The position numbers and the translations under genes are program-made. From Aurantiacibacter sp. D1-12 (GTDB taxonomy: Bacteria > Pseudomonadota > Alphaproteobacteria > Sphingomonadales > Sphingomonadaceae), in the NCBI RefSeq assembly GCF_028858515.1, contig NZ_JAPJZJ010000004.1, positions 62,001-126,000 on the forward strand: 64,000 bases of DNA, read 5' to 3'. Each line of letters starts with the position of its first letter. Position 1 is the first letter of the stretch. Positions 25,966 to 34,741 of this stretch are shown one piece after another. Under the pieces are notes generated by a model. That model made no database searches, was not told the DNA's origin, and saw only the letters and a list, made by a program, of their open reading frames with translations.

Positions 25966-26011
25966 GACTCGAAGATTCCATTTCAAAGTTCGAATCGATC
26001 CGATTCGAATC
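25966..26011. promoter_or_regulatory. GANTC-rich palindromic control region of the retropepsin cassette
   Basis: Five GANTC sites (25966, 25974, 25992, 26002, 26007) fall in 46 bp. They include the perfect palindrome TTCGAATCG-ATC-CGATTCGAA at 25989-26009. A possible -35 (TTGAAA on the minus strand) lies at its cassette-side edge. It may be an operator, a methylation-controlled promoter, or a hairpin ending the upstream NTF2 gene. Confidence 0.55.
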
Positions 26012-26024
26012 ATGAAATTATATT

Positions 26025-26423
26025 TCACCGCGATGGAAGCATCGCTAACATCGTCTCGCGCACCTTCTCGATCGCCTTGAGTGGGCGGATCATCACCTTG
26101 AATTCACTGATTTTTCCATCATCATTGAGCGTGATGATGTCAACGCCGTTCACGTGCACGCCGTCCATCTCCACGGTGAATTCGAGCACGCAGTTGGAGC
26201 CGTCGATGACATCACGCCGATAGGTAAAGCCGTGCGGGGCGAACATCTGCAGGGCGGCGCCTAGATACTGCATCACAAGAAACTTACCCTCCTGCGGCGT
26301 ATGCATGACGGGGGAGTGAAACACGGCGTCATCAGCGATCCATTCCGCCAGCGCCATTGGCTCGGCCTTGCCTTCAACCACGGCATGAAGCGTGGCGATC
26401 GCTTCGGGGACTGCGCGGCTCAT
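26025..26423 (-). CDS. NTF2-like/SnoaL-like protein
   Basis: A 132-residue protein with the nuclear transport factor 2 fold pattern: N-terminal helix (AIATLHAVVEGK), WIADDAVFHSPV, then strands ending in DGVHVNGVDIITLNDDGKISEFKVM (given here in part). Such proteins are small-molecule enzymes or binding proteins with varied substrates. The start overlaps the dienelactone hydrolase stop by 4 bp, so the pair is one operon and may act on the same compound. Confidence 0.8.
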   Translation of the reverse strand: MSRAVPEAIATLHAVVEGKAEPMALAEWIADDAVFHSPVMHTPQEGKFLVMQYLGAALQMFAPHGFTYRRDVIDGSNCVLEFTVEMDGVHVNGVDIITLNDDGKISEFKVMIRPLKAIEKVRETMLAMLPSR

Positions 26424-27118
26424 GCCAGATGCTCGGCAAAGAAAGCAGAGGTGCGGCTGTCGGCGAGATTGGCAGCTGTCTCATCGCGGCGCTGGCCGAT
26501 CTCGGTTGCGAATCCGTGATCGAGACCTTCGTAGTCATGCAGTGTGACCTTGGTGTGATCGTCCAGCGCGTCATGCATGACTTTCTGCACTTCAGCAGGA
26601 ACAAAGCCGTCTTCGGTCGGAATGTGCAGCATTAGCGGGTTGGCGATAGCCTCCTTCTCACCCAGCAAGCCATCCACACCCACGGCATAGTAGCCGACGC
26701 TGGCATCAATATCGGTGCGCGCCGCAGTCATAAACGCAAGGCGACCGCCAAGGCAGTAGCCCACCGCGCCAACCTTCTTTCCGCGCGATTGTTCGCGCGC
26801 AAAGTTGATTGTCGCCTGGATATCACGGACACCCTGATCCTGATTGAACTTTCCCATCCATCCAAGCGCTTGTTGGAACTCTGTCTCTACGTCGGGATCG
26901 AGCTCGATCCCGGGCTGCAAGCGCCAGAAGAGGTCGGGAGCAATCGCAATATAGCCATTGGCTGCCAGTTTGTCGCATTTCTGGCGGATACCCGCGTTCA
27001 CGCCGAAAATTTCCTGAATGACGATCACTGCTGCCTTGGCCTGGCCATCAGGACGCGCGACGTAGGCGCTGAAGGTGTTGTCGCCCGAAAGGGTGGAAAT
27101 GCTCGCTGTCTCGCTCAT
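26420..27118 (-). CDS. Dienelactone hydrolase family protein
   Basis: Alpha/beta hydrolase of 232 residues. The Cys-Asp-His triad of dienelactone hydrolases is visible: Cys in GAVGYCLGGRLAF, Asp in HIPTEDGFVP, His in YEGLDHGFAT. The N-terminal QEIFGVNAGIRQKCDKLAANGY segment (in part) is typical. Often annotated carboxymethylenebutenolidase, but no chlorocatechol pathway genes are nearby, so the substrate is open. Confidence 0.92.
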   Translation of the reverse strand: MSETASISTLSGDNTFSAYVARPDGQAKAAVIVIQEIFGVNAGIRQKCDKLAANGYIAIAPDLFWRLQPGIELDPDVETEFQQALGWMGKFNQDQGVRDIQATINFAREQSRGKKVGAVGYCLGGRLAFMTAARTDIDASVGYYAVGVDGLLGEKEAIANPLMLHIPTEDGFVPAEVQKVMHDALDDHTKVTLHDYEGLDHGFATEIGQRRDETAANLADSRTSAFFAEHLA

Positions 27119-27186
27119 ATAGTCTCTCGCTGCAAATTCGCCTGGCTATGCTACAGGATGCAGCCGCGCAGAAAAGGTGTCCGAAT

Positions 27187-27450
27187 ATGAAAGTGAACAT
27201 CGAGATCGAATGCACGCCCGCTGAGGCGCGCGAATTTATGGGGCTGCCCGATGTCGAGCAGGCCAATGCGATCTATATCGAAAGCGTCACGAAGGCGATG
27301 CAGGGCGCCTCCAGCACCGAACAGCTCGAGCAATATGCCAAGCAGCTTGCACCGATGGGGCAAATGGGCATGCAGATGTTCCAGAGCTTTATGGAAGGTG
27401 TCAGCAAGAATGCCGGCGCCGCATCGGGCAAGAAAGCCAAGGGCGACTAG
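27187..27450 (+). CDS. DUF6489 family protein
   Basis: An 87-residue protein of a small alphaproteobacterial family without known function. It starts MKVNIEIECTPAEAREFMGL and has a Met/Gln-rich central region (APMGQMGMQMFQSFME) and a basic Lys-rich tail. ATG 27187 is used. It ends 10 bp before mnmE and may be co-transcribed with it. The family assignment is from the N-terminal motif. Confidence 0.8.
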   Translation: MKVNIEIECTPAEAREFMGLPDVEQANAIYIESVTKAMQGASSTEQLEQYAKQLAPMGQMGMQMFQSFMEGVSKNAGAASGKKAKGD

Positions 27451-27460
27451 CACCAAAACG

Positions 27461-28735
27461 ATGGACACGATTTTCGCATTGTCGAGCGGCGCGCCGCCCG
27501 CGGGGATCGGCGTTATCCGTATTACCGGGCCGCAGACACGCGCTGCGCTGGAGACGCTGACCGGATCAGTACCCGCGCCGCGGGTGGTGAAACGGGCGAT
27601 GTTTCGAGATGCTTCCGGTGAAACGCTCGACGATGGACTGGTCATCTTCTTTGCGGGACCCAGGTCCGTGACAGGGGAAGATCTGGGTGAATTGCATTGT
27701 CACGGCGGCAGAGCAGTGGTTGCGGCGGTCGAGGCAGCGCTCGGCAAGATCGAAGGGTGCCGTAAGGCGGAACCGGGCGAATTTACCCGCCGCGCCTTCG
27801 GCAATGGGCGGATCGATCTGTCAGAAGCGGAGGGACTCGCCGACCTGCTTTCCGCAGAGACCGAGATTCAGCGGCGCAGCGCCATGCAGATGGCGAGCGG
27901 CGTGTTCTCGCAACAGGTCGAGAGCTGGCGTGAGCGGATTCTTGTCCTGTCGGCGCAGGTCGAGGCAGTGCTCGATTTCGACGATGAGGATGACGTTGCG
28001 GCCTTGCCTGAGGCGTTCGCCACCGAGGTTGCGGCATTGGCGGGAGAGATTCGCGCAGCGCTCGATGCCCCACACGCCGAAACGCTCAAGGAGGGCTATC
28101 GCGTTGCCCTGGCAGGACCACCAAATGCAGGAAAGTCTACTCTGTTCAATGCTTTAGTGGAGAGTGAGGCGGCGATTACTGCAGAAATCGCAGGCACCAC
28201 GCGGGATGTGCTTACGCAATCGGTGGCGCTGGCGGGAATACCGTTCACATTCGTCGACATGGCCGGCCTGCGTGCTCCGGGTGAGGACACAATCGAAGCT
28301 ATCGGTATCGAGCGTGCATCGGCTGAGATCGCGAAAGCCGATCTTACGCTATGGCTCGGCGCGGAGGGTGAGGGGCCTGACGGCGCATGGGAGATTGAGG
28401 CGCAGTGTGACCGTGACCATCGTCACCACAAGTCCAAACCCCGCCATCGCATTTCGGCGAAGAGCGGCAAGGGCATGGGCGACTTGCGGCAAGCCCTGAT
28501 CGATGCAGCGCGATTAGCTATGCCGAAGCCCGGTGTTACTGCTCTCAATGCGCGGCAGCGGGATCGACTGGCAGAAGTGGTTGAGGCGCTTAACCGGCTT
28601 GATTCAGTTTCAGATCCACTTCTGGTGGGAGAGCATCTTCGGCAGGCACGCCGTGCGTTAGATGCGCTTGTTGGCCGGACCTCGACCGAAGATGTCCTCG
28701 ACGCTCTATTCGGGCGATTCTGCATCGGGAAGTAG
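27461..28735 (+). CDS. mnmE: tRNA modification GTPase MnmE with altered G domain
   Basis: With MnmG it adds the 5-carboxymethylaminomethyl group to wobble uridine of tRNAs. The 424-residue product has the N-terminal folate-binding domain ([20 protein letters not shown]), the helical region, P-loop [12 protein letters not shown] near residue 215, and DMAGLR (G3). The C-terminus has the conserved CIGK motif. The NKxD (G4) motif normally about 50 residues after G3 is not present; the stretch between ADLTLWLG and the SAKSGKGM G5 region is shortened by about 20 residues and reads [14 protein letters not shown]. Guanine specificity may be altered. mnmG follows. Confidence 0.92.
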   Translation: MDTIFALSSGAPPAGIGVIRITGPQTRAALETLTGSVPAPRVVKRAMFRDASGETLDDGLVIFFAGPRSVTGEDLGELHCHGGRAVVAAVEAALGKIEGCRKAEPGEFTRRAFGNGRIDLSEAEGLADLLSAETEIQRRSAMQMASGVFSQQVESWRERILVLSAQVEAVLDFDDEDDVAALPEAFATEVAALAGEIRAALDAPHAETLKEGYRVALAGPPNAGKSTLFNALVESEAAITAEIAGTTRDVLTQSVALAGIPFTFVDMAGLRAPGEDTIEAIGIERASAEIAKADLTLWLGAEGEGPDGAWEIEAQCDRDHRHHKSKPRHRISAKSGKGMGDLRQALIDAARLAMPKPGVTALNARQRDRLAEVVEALNRLDSVSDPLLVGEHLRQARRALDALVGRTSTEDVLDALFGRFCIGK

Positions 28736-28739
28736 GGGT

Positions 28740-28755
28740 TGTTCCACGTGGAACA
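28740..28755. other. parS centromere site 1
   Basis: Perfect 16-bp palindrome TGTTCCACGTGGAACA, identical to the ParB-binding consensus of alphaproteobacteria. It sits in the mnmE-mnmG gap. Confidence 0.93.
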
Positions 28756-28812
28756 TCTCGACCCGCCACAAGTCTTTTGACCCAAACCATGATGGCCAGT
28801 ATCGGGCAACGC

Positions 28813-30666
28813 ATGACGCATTTCGATGTCATCACTATTGGCGGCGGGCACGCCGGTTGCGAGGCTGCGGCGGTTGCGGCGCGCATGGGTGTGCGCTCGG
28901 CGCTGGTGACTTTCGATGCCGTGAAGCTTGGTGCGATGAGCTGCAACCCCGCGATTGGTGGTCTTGGCAAGGGACACCTGGTTCGCGAGGTTGATGCTTT
29001 CGATGGCTTGATCGGGCGCGCAGCCGATGCGGCGGCAATCCATTACCGCATGCTCAACCGGTCGAAGGGCAGCGCAGTCCATGGTCCGCGCATTCAGGCC
29101 GACCGAAAGCTGTTCCGCGCCTCGGTTCAATCAATGCTTGCTGCGCAGGAAAATCTGACTGTGATCGAGGGCGAGGCTGCGGAGCTCATCCTTGAGAATG
29201 GCCGCGCCGCTGGCATTCGGCTGGGTGATGGCAGTGAAGTGCGCGGGGCGGCGGTAATCCTCTGCACCGGTACTTTTCTCGGCGGCACGCTTTTCAGGGG
29301 TGAGGAGCGCTTCGAAGGCGGGCGTATCGGAGAGGAATCGGCACAGAAACTCGCGCAACAGCTGCGTGCAGCGGATTTGCCAATGGCGCGTCTCAAGACC
29401 GGTACGCCGCCAAGGCTCGACGGGCGCACCATCGACTGGGCGCAGTTGCAGGAGCAGCCTTCTGACGCTGACCATTGGACCATGTCTCCACTGACGCGTG
29501 AGCGGCTCAATCCGCAGATCTTCTGTGCGATCACCCGCACCAACCCGCGGGCGCATGAGGTTATCGCAGAGAGCCTCCACCGCTCGCCTCTGTTTACCGG
29601 CGCAATCGATGCCGCAGGACCGCGATACTGCCCCTCGATCGAAGACAAGATTCATCGCTTTGCAGACAGGGACGGGCACCAGATCTTCCTCGAGCCAGAA
29701 GGGCTGGACACGCACCTTGTTTATCCCAACGGGATCAGCACTTCGCTCCCCGTTGATGTGCAACTGAACATGTTGCGCGCCATGGAGGGGCTTGAGCAGG
29801 TTGAGATGGAAGTGCCCGGCTATGCAGTCGAGTACGACCATATCGACCCTCGTGCCCTTGGCACGGACCTACAGCTAAAGGCAATCCCCGGGCTTTACTG
29901 TGCCGGGCAGATCAATGGTACGACCGGATACGAGGAGGCTGCTGCGCAAGGGCTTCTTGCAGGCATGTATACCGCAGCGTCAGTGAAAGACGTATCTGCA
30001 CCTGCTCTGGATCGCGCCAATTCATACATGGCGGTGATGATGGACGACCTCACTCTGCATGGGGTAAGTGAGCCGTATCGGATGCTCACGGCCCGCGCAG
30101 AGTATCGACTTCGCCTCCGCGCCAACAATGCGTCAACACGGCTCACACCCATTGCTCTGGAAATGCAGTGCGTGGGTGAGGAGCGCTCGCGCTGGTTTGC
30201 CGAGCGTTTGGATAAGTGTTCCACGTGGAACACGGCACTTGATGCCGAAATCTCCGCAGTGGATCTCAATGACGCGGGACTCCCCGTAAAGCGTGACGCA
30301 GGGAAGAAGACGGTTCGGGAGTGGCTGGCATTCCCCGATCTGCCGCTCGATGTCCTTTCCCCTTGGCTCCCCGATGATTGCGACCCGCACAGCGCGTTGG
30401 CGGCTGAGCTTGCCGAAGACGCCGCTTATGCGCCGTATCTCGCGCGGCAGGAAGCCGAACTGCGCGACCTGCGCAGCAGCGAGGCTTTGGCATTGGGTGA
30501 CGATTTCCCCTTTGGCGACGTTCCTGGCCTCTCCAACGAGATGGTTGAACGCCTTTCTGCAGCCAAGCCCGAGACGCTGGCGGCGGCGGGTCGGGTTCGC
30601 GGAATTACACCGGCAGCACTTGCGGCATTGTTGGTACACGCGAAGCGTCGTAATCGAGCGGCATGA
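28813..30666 (+). CDS. mnmG: tRNA modification enzyme MnmG (GidA)
   Basis: FAD-dependent partner of MnmE in wobble uridine modification. The 617-residue product has the Rossmann motif [16 protein letters not shown] at the start, [19 protein letters not shown], and [10 protein letters not shown] with the FAD contact. It also has the C-terminal helical domain ([14 protein letters not shown]). ATG 28813 is chosen, next to the conserved strand; ATGs at 28789 and 28792 are also in frame. parS site 2 is inside the reading frame. The stop overlaps rsmG by 4 bp. Confidence 0.96.
   Translation: MTHFDVITIGGGHAGCEAAAVAARMGVRSALVTFDAVKLGAMSCNPAIGGLGKGHLVREVDAFDGLIGRAADAAAIHYRMLNRSKGSAVHGPRIQADRKLFRASVQSMLAAQENLTVIEGEAAELILENGRAAGIRLGDGSEVRGAAVILCTGTFLGGTLFRGEERFEGGRIGEESAQKLAQQLRAADLPMARLKTGTPPRLDGRTIDWAQLQEQPSDADHWTMSPLTRERLNPQIFCAITRTNPRAHEVIAESLHRSPLFTGAIDAAGPRYCPSIEDKIHRFADRDGHQIFLEPEGLDTHLVYPNGISTSLPVDVQLNMLRAMEGLEQVEMEVPGYAVEYDHIDPRALGTDLQLKAIPGLYCAGQINGTTGYEEAAAQGLLAGMYTAASVKDVSAPALDRANSYMAVMMDDLTLHGVSEPYRMLTARAEYRLRLRANNASTRLTPIALEMQCVGEERSRWFAERLDKCSTWNTALDAEISAVDLNDAGLPVKRDAGKKTVREWLAFPDLPLDVLSPWLPDDCDPHSALAAELAEDAAYAPYLARQEAELRDLRSSEALALGDDFPFGDVPGLSNEMVERLSAAKPETLAAAGRVRGITPAALAALLVHAKRRNRAA
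30217..30232. other. parS centromere site 2, inside mnmG
   Basis: Perfect TGTTCCACGTGGAACA within the mnmG coding sequence. It encodes CSTWNT in that frame, so the palindrome coexists with protein coding. Confidence 0.93.
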
Positions 30667-31286
30667 TCACCAACGAAGAAGAGGCGAGGGCATTTTGCGC
30701 AGCGCGCTGCGATGCAGACGGTATGGCGCGTATCGAGCGTTTTGCCGGGATGCTCGCAGAAGAGAATGCGCGTCAGAACCTTGTGTCGGCTGCTAGCCTC
30801 GAAACCGTGTGGCAGCGCCATATGGCGGACAGCCTGCAATTACTTGACTACGCGGGGGATGGCGTCGGGCCTTGGCTCGATCTTGGCTCGGGCCCAGGTT
30901 TACCCGGCCTCGTCCTTGCTCTGGCGCGCCCAAACATGCCCATCGGCCTGGTCGAATCACGCCGCAAACGATTCGAGTGGCTGGAGCAGGTGAAGGGCGA
31001 ATTCGGGCTATCGAACTGCACTGTGCACGGAAAGCGGCTCGAACATGTGGATAGCTGTGAAACTGGCGTAATCACTGCGCGCGCCTTCGCTCCGCTTGAT
31101 AAACTCCTCAGGTTATCCGCCCGTTTTTCCACACGCTCGACCATTTGGCTGTTGCCCAAAGGGCGTTCGGCAGCGCAAGAATTGTCGGAGCAACCTCATG
31201 CAACCAGGCAAATGTTCCACGTGGAACAATCGCAGACGGATGCAGAGGCGGCCATTTTAGTCGGGAAGGGGAAGCCAGCGCCATGA
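30663..31286 (+). CDS. rsmG: 16S rRNA m7G527 methyltransferase RsmG
   Basis: Methylates G527 of 16S rRNA at N7. The 207-residue product has the SAM-binding motif [15 protein letters not shown] near residue 75, [11 protein letters not shown] and [14 protein letters not shown]. The C-terminal part is variable and includes the codons of parS site 3. Start overlaps the mnmG stop; the stop overlaps parA by 4 bp, the standard gid operon order. Confidence 0.95.
   Translation: MITNEEEARAFCAARCDADGMARIERFAGMLAEENARQNLVSAASLETVWQRHMADSLQLLDYAGDGVGPWLDLGSGPGLPGLVLALARPNMPIGLVESRRKRFEWLEQVKGEFGLSNCTVHGKRLEHVDSCETGVITARAFAPLDKLLRLSARFSTRSTIWLLPKGRSAAQELSEQPHATRQMFHVEQSQTDAEAAILVGKGKPAP
31213..31228. other. 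parS centromere site 3, inside rsmG
   Basis: Perfect TGTTCCACGTGGAACA in the 3' part of rsmG, 54 bp before the parA start. In the rsmG frame it reads through MFHVEQ. Confidence 0.93.
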
Positions 31287-32059
31287 TCGTGATCGCCATA
31301 GCCAATCAGAAGGGCGGCGTGGGCAAGACTACCACCGCCATCAATATCGCGACGGCAATGGCGGCGAGTGGCTGGCGCACGCTTCTGATCGACTTGGATC
31401 CGCAGGGTAATGCCTCGACCGGCGTGGGCCTAGCAGCAGCGCAGCGTGATGTCTCAAGCTATGATCTGCTGGTTGACGAGGTTCCGGTGGAGGAATGCAC
31501 CGTTGCCTCCTCCATCCCGGGCCTCGACCTGATTCCGGCAACGGTTGACCTGAGTGGGGCGGAAGTAGAGCTGGTTGGCGCCGAAGCGCGTTCTTTCCGC
31601 CTTCGCGATGCTCTCGCAGAGCATGATGCGCACGATATATGCTTTATCGACTGTCCGCCTTCGTTGGGCCTGCTGACACTCAACGCGTTGTGTGCCGCAG
31701 ATACGCTGATGGTGCCGCTGCAGTGCGAATTCTTCGCTCTGGAGGGCCTCAGCCAGCTTTTGCAGACGGTTGAGCAGGTTCAGCAGCGTTTCAATCCCGA
31801 TCTGGGCATCATTGGCATCGCCCTGACCATGTTTGACCGCCGCAATCGCCTGACCGACCAGGTGGCAGATGATGTGCGCGAATGCCTGGGTGATCTGGTG
31901 TTCGAAGCGGTAATTCCGCGCAATGTTCGCCTGTCAGAGGCGCCAAGCCACGGATTGCCTGCGCTGGTTTACGACCACGCATGTATGGGGAGCAGGGCCT
32001 ATATGGATCTGGCGCGCGAACTGATTGGCCGCCTGCCGCAGGAAAGGGTTGCAGCATGA
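31283..32059 (+). CDS. parA: Chromosome partitioning ATPase ParA
   Basis: Walker-type ATPase that segregates the ParB-parS complex to the new pole. The 258-residue product begins directly with the deviant Walker A IANQKGGVGKTTTAIN (K10 and K15), and has FIDCPPSLGLLTL and VPLQCEFFALEG motifs. The short N-terminus without a helix-turn-helix marks the chromosomal Soj type. It overlaps rsmG and parB by 4 bp each. Confidence 0.97.
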   Translation: MIVIAIANQKGGVGKTTTAINIATAMAASGWRTLLIDLDPQGNASTGVGLAAAQRDVSSYDLLVDEVPVEECTVASSIPGLDLIPATVDLSGAEVELVGAEARSFRLRDALAEHDAHDICFIDCPPSLGLLTLNALCAADTLMVPLQCEFFALEGLSQLLQTVEQVQQRFNPDLGIIGIALTMFDRRNRLTDQVADDVRECLGDLVFEAVIPRNVRLSEAPSHGLPALVYDHACMGSRAYMDLARELIGRLPQERVAA

Positions 32060-33015
32060 GCGAGAAAGAGACCTCAACGCGCAAACGCAAGCTCGGCAAG
32101 GGATTGGGCGCACTTTTGGGCGAAGCACGCCGCGAGGAGCCCTTGGTAGCAACGAAGCGTCCTTCACCCGGTAATGACGACAGCTCGGGCAGTACGCCTG
32201 ATACAGCGGCAGATGGCCTCGCCACCCTGGCTATCGCCGATATCGAGCCGCACCCTGATCAGCCGCGCCGTCATTTCGACGAAGATGCGCTTTCGGAGCT
32301 GGCTGCCTCGATCTCGACCCGCGGTGTGATCCAGCCCGTGATTGTCCGCCCGGTGGGCAAGGGCAAATATCAGCTGGTGGCGGGTGAGCGTCGCTGGCGT
32401 GCCTCGCAGAAGGCACAACTCCATGAAATTCCAGCAATTGTTCGTGACTTGGGTGATCGCGACGTCATGGCGCTGGCGCTTATCGAGAATATCCAGCGTG
32501 AAGACCTGAACCCGGTCGAGGAAGCGCGTGCCTATGCACGCCTGGCTGAATTCGAGGAGATGACACAGGCCGAGATCGCCACGCTGGTCGAGAAATCGCG
32601 CAGCCATGTGGCGAACCTCCAGCGTTTGCTGTCGCTTCCGGCGTCGGTTCTCGATCATCTCGAAGCCGGAAGGCTCGATATGGGGCATGGCCGTGCGCTG
32701 ATCGGGCTAGAGAAGGCTGCAGAGATCGCCGAGGAGGCCGTCTCTAAGCGCCTTTCGGTCCGCGAGGTCGAGAAACTGGCTCGCAAAAGCCGCGCGGGCA
32801 GCGAAGCATCGACACGCCGCCAGGCGCGCCCACCGCGCGATCCAGCGCAGGATGCCGATATTGCTGCGGTCGAGAACCATCTCGAGGAGTTTCTAGGACT
32901 ACCGGTGAAGATCGCCACCGATGAAGACCCAAGGTCGGGCCAGGTCACAGTGCGATTCCGCACACTCGATCAATTAGACCTTATCTGTCAGAGACTTACT
33001 GGCGGCGGGATCTGA
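32056..33015 (+). CDS. parB: Chromosome partitioning protein ParB
   Basis: CTP-dependent clamp that binds parS and spreads. The 319-residue product has the N-terminal ParA-contact segment KRKLGKGLGALLGEA, the CTP-binding ParB/Srx domain with QPVIVRPVGKGKYQLVAGERRWRA, the conserved NIQREDLNPVEEA, a helix-turn-helix (EIATLVEKSRSHVANLQRLL) and a C-terminal dimer domain. Upstream parS sites in this window are its expected targets. Confidence 0.97.
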   Translation: MSEKETSTRKRKLGKGLGALLGEARREEPLVATKRPSPGNDDSSGSTPDTAADGLATLAIADIEPHPDQPRRHFDEDALSELAASISTRGVIQPVIVRPVGKGKYQLVAGERRWRASQKAQLHEIPAIVRDLGDRDVMALALIENIQREDLNPVEEARAYARLAEFEEMTQAEIATLVEKSRSHVANLQRLLSLPASVLDHLEAGRLDMGHGRALIGLEKAAEIAEEAVSKRLSVREVEKLARKSRAGSEASTRRQARPPRDPAQDADIAAVENHLEEFLGLPVKIATDEDPRSGQVTVRFRTLDQLDLICQRLTGGGI

Positions 33016-33032
33016 TAAGCCAACAACACAAA

Positions 33033-33056
33033 CGCCGCGCAAAAAGTTGCGCGGCG
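33033..33056 (+). terminator. Hairpin after parB
   Basis: CGCCGCGCAA pairs exactly with TTGCGCGGCG around AAAG, 18 bp after the parB stop. The following T-run is weak (CAAGTTTCTC). It may end both the par operon and the converging gene. Confidence 0.6.
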
Positions 33057-33089
33057 CAAGTTTCTCTCCGCTAAAGAGGCGTTTCTCGA

Positions 33090-34052
33090 TCAGTTGATCG
33101 GTGTGCGCTTGTCTCCGCGCGGGCGGGGTGCAGGCACCGCTCGGCGGGCAGGGCGACGTTCTACCTCGATGATCTCTTCCTCAATGATCACCGTTTCGCC
33201 TTCGCAGCGACGGCAGTTGCGAGCGCGATGCCCGTGACCGCTCACGCGAACCGGCACCATCATCATCGGCTGCCCGTAGCCGTATCCGTAACCGGCACCC
33301 ATTTCGTGCCGCGCGAGATAGGCCTCGCAATAGCGCGCGGCCCACAATTCCTCGCGGTTCATGCCTTCGTAATAGTCGCTATCGCCGTCACCATCGATGG
33401 CATCACCGATAGCCGCACCGGCAAGTCCTCCAAGGCCAGCGCCAACAACGGTGCCAAGCAGGCGATTATCGTCTGCGATACGGTTGCCAGCAACGCCGCC
33501 AGCCACGGCACCCAGCAGTCCGCCGATCAGCGCACCATCGGGTCCGCGACGACGACCGTCGTCGTAATAGTCATCACCTGCCATCACATAGCGGCATTCG
33601 GCGAGCCAGCGGTTGCGTTCTTCGGTCGTGTAGCCGAGTCCCGGTGCGTGGGCGTTACGATAGCGTCCGCCGTGATGCCCGCTGCCGTGGCGCGCGTGCC
33701 AGTTGTTGCCATCGTGGCGCAGAACATGGCCATCGTCGCTGATGAAATGGGCATCGCCCACCCACACGCCCTGATATTCGGCTTCGACGGCCTGGCCGTA
33801 CTCGTCGGTATAGGTGCCCCGCCATTCGCCGTGCCAGGTGGATTCGTCTTCCCAGCTACCTTCCCAGTTTCCGTCATAGCGGCCATCGACTGAGGTGGTT
33901 TCGCTCCCATGATGCTCGGAATGGTGTCCACCATGATCGCCGGTATGATGCTCTGTGTGAGCTTCGGCATAGCGGTCATCTTGCGCCATGGCGGGTGTCG
34001 ATAGGCCCAAAGCAGCAGCGCTGGCCAGAAGCAGGGTGGAACGGATCGGCAT
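33090..34052 (-). CDS. Histidine-rich exported protein with glycine-zipper domain
   Basis: A 320-residue protein with signal peptide (residues 1-24, cleavage after MAQ). The next segment is unusually His-rich (HTEHHTGDHGGHHSEHH), a likely metal-binding patch. Tryptophan-rich WEGSWEDESTWHGEW repeats follow, and a glycine-zipper membrane segment of the 17 kDa/SlyB type (ALIGGLLGAVAGGVAGN ... GAGLGGLAGAAIGD, about 175-215). The C-terminal part has CRRCEGETV and a basic Pro-rich tail. Probably attached to or spanning the outer membrane. Function unknown. Confidence 0.8.
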   Translation of the reverse strand: MPIRSTLLLASAAALGLSTPAMAQDDRYAEAHTEHHTGDHGGHHSEHHGSETTSVDGRYDGNWEGSWEDESTWHGEWRGTYTDEYGQAVEAEYQGVWVGDAHFISDDGHVLRHDGNNWHARHGSGHHGGRYRNAHAPGLGYTTEERNRWLAECRYVMAGDDYYDDGRRRGPDGALIGGLLGAVAGGVAGNRIADDNRLLGTVVGAGLGGLAGAAIGDAIDGDGDSDYYEGMNREELWAARYCEAYLARHEMGAGYGYGYGQPMMMVPVRVSGHGHRARNCRRCEGETVIIEEEIIEVERRPARRAVPAPRPRGDKRTPIN

Positions 34053-34185
34053 TACGGTAATCCCTCATACGGAGTCGGGCCGGCAGCCCAGTTAACTCCA
34101 TATTTACCAAGGTAATCCGCAGAAATCCAAGGGAGCCGCGCCGCTTGTCCCACTACGGGGCATCACGGGTTGGGCGAAGAGGGGC

Positions 34186-34665
34186 CTAAATGCGGTCCGA
34201 AAGCAGCGTAGCGAGCGCCTCGATCCCGGCGCGATCCTCGTCATCGAAACGACCGATCGAAGGGCTATCGAGGTCGATCACCGCCACAACTTCGCCATCA
34301 CGCTTGATCGGCACGACCAGTTCGGACTGGCTGCGCGCGTCGCAGGCGATGTGGCCGGGGAAGGCGTGTACATCCTTTACCAGCTGCGTTTCACCCTTGG
34401 CGGCGGCACCGCAGACACCCACTCCCACCGGGATACGAATACAGGCAGGGCGCCCGACAAAGGGCCCGAGCACCAGTCCGCCATCGACCATGCGGTAGAA
34501 GCCCACCCAGTTGGTATCGCTGATGAATTCCCCCATCAGCGCTGCTACGTTGGCCATATTGGCAACGCCGTCCGGCTCGTCACGCGTCAGAGCATCGGCG
34601 GCTTCGTTGAGAGTTGCGTAGAGATCGGCCTTGGGGGCATCAGGATCGGGAGTGAAATCGAACAT
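34186..34665 (-). CDS. msrC: Free methionine-(R)-sulfoxide reductase (GAF type)
   Basis: GAF-domain enzyme reducing free Met-R-O with thioredoxin. From ATG 34665 the 159-residue product has cysteines at 75, 85 and 109 (GRPACIRIPVGVGVCGAA and GHIACDARSQSE), matching the 10- and 24-residue spacing of E. coli YebR. The FDDEDRAGIEALA end is also shared. In-frame starts 34674 and 34707 are upstream alternatives. Divergent from the dehydrogenase gene. Confidence 0.9.
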   Translation of the reverse strand: MFDFTPDPDAPKADLYATLNEAADALTRDEPDGVANMANVAALMGEFISDTNWVGFYRMVDGGLVLGPFVGRPACIRIPVGVGVCGAAAKGETQLVKDVHAFPGHIACDARSQSELVVPIKRDGEVVAVIDLDSPSIGRFDDEDRAGIEALATLLSDRI

Positions 34666-34741
34666 CGCCACCATATAGGCACCGTGAAGCAGCGCGCAAA
34701 GCCCCATTGCCGAGCCGCCGCGCCTCGCTTATCCAGCCCTT

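Noticed and set aside
25989-26009. Palindrome as a standard terminator of the NTF2-like gene
   Set aside because: The stem is AT-rich and lacks a T-run on the relevant strand; a regulatory role fits better, though a weak terminator role is not excluded.
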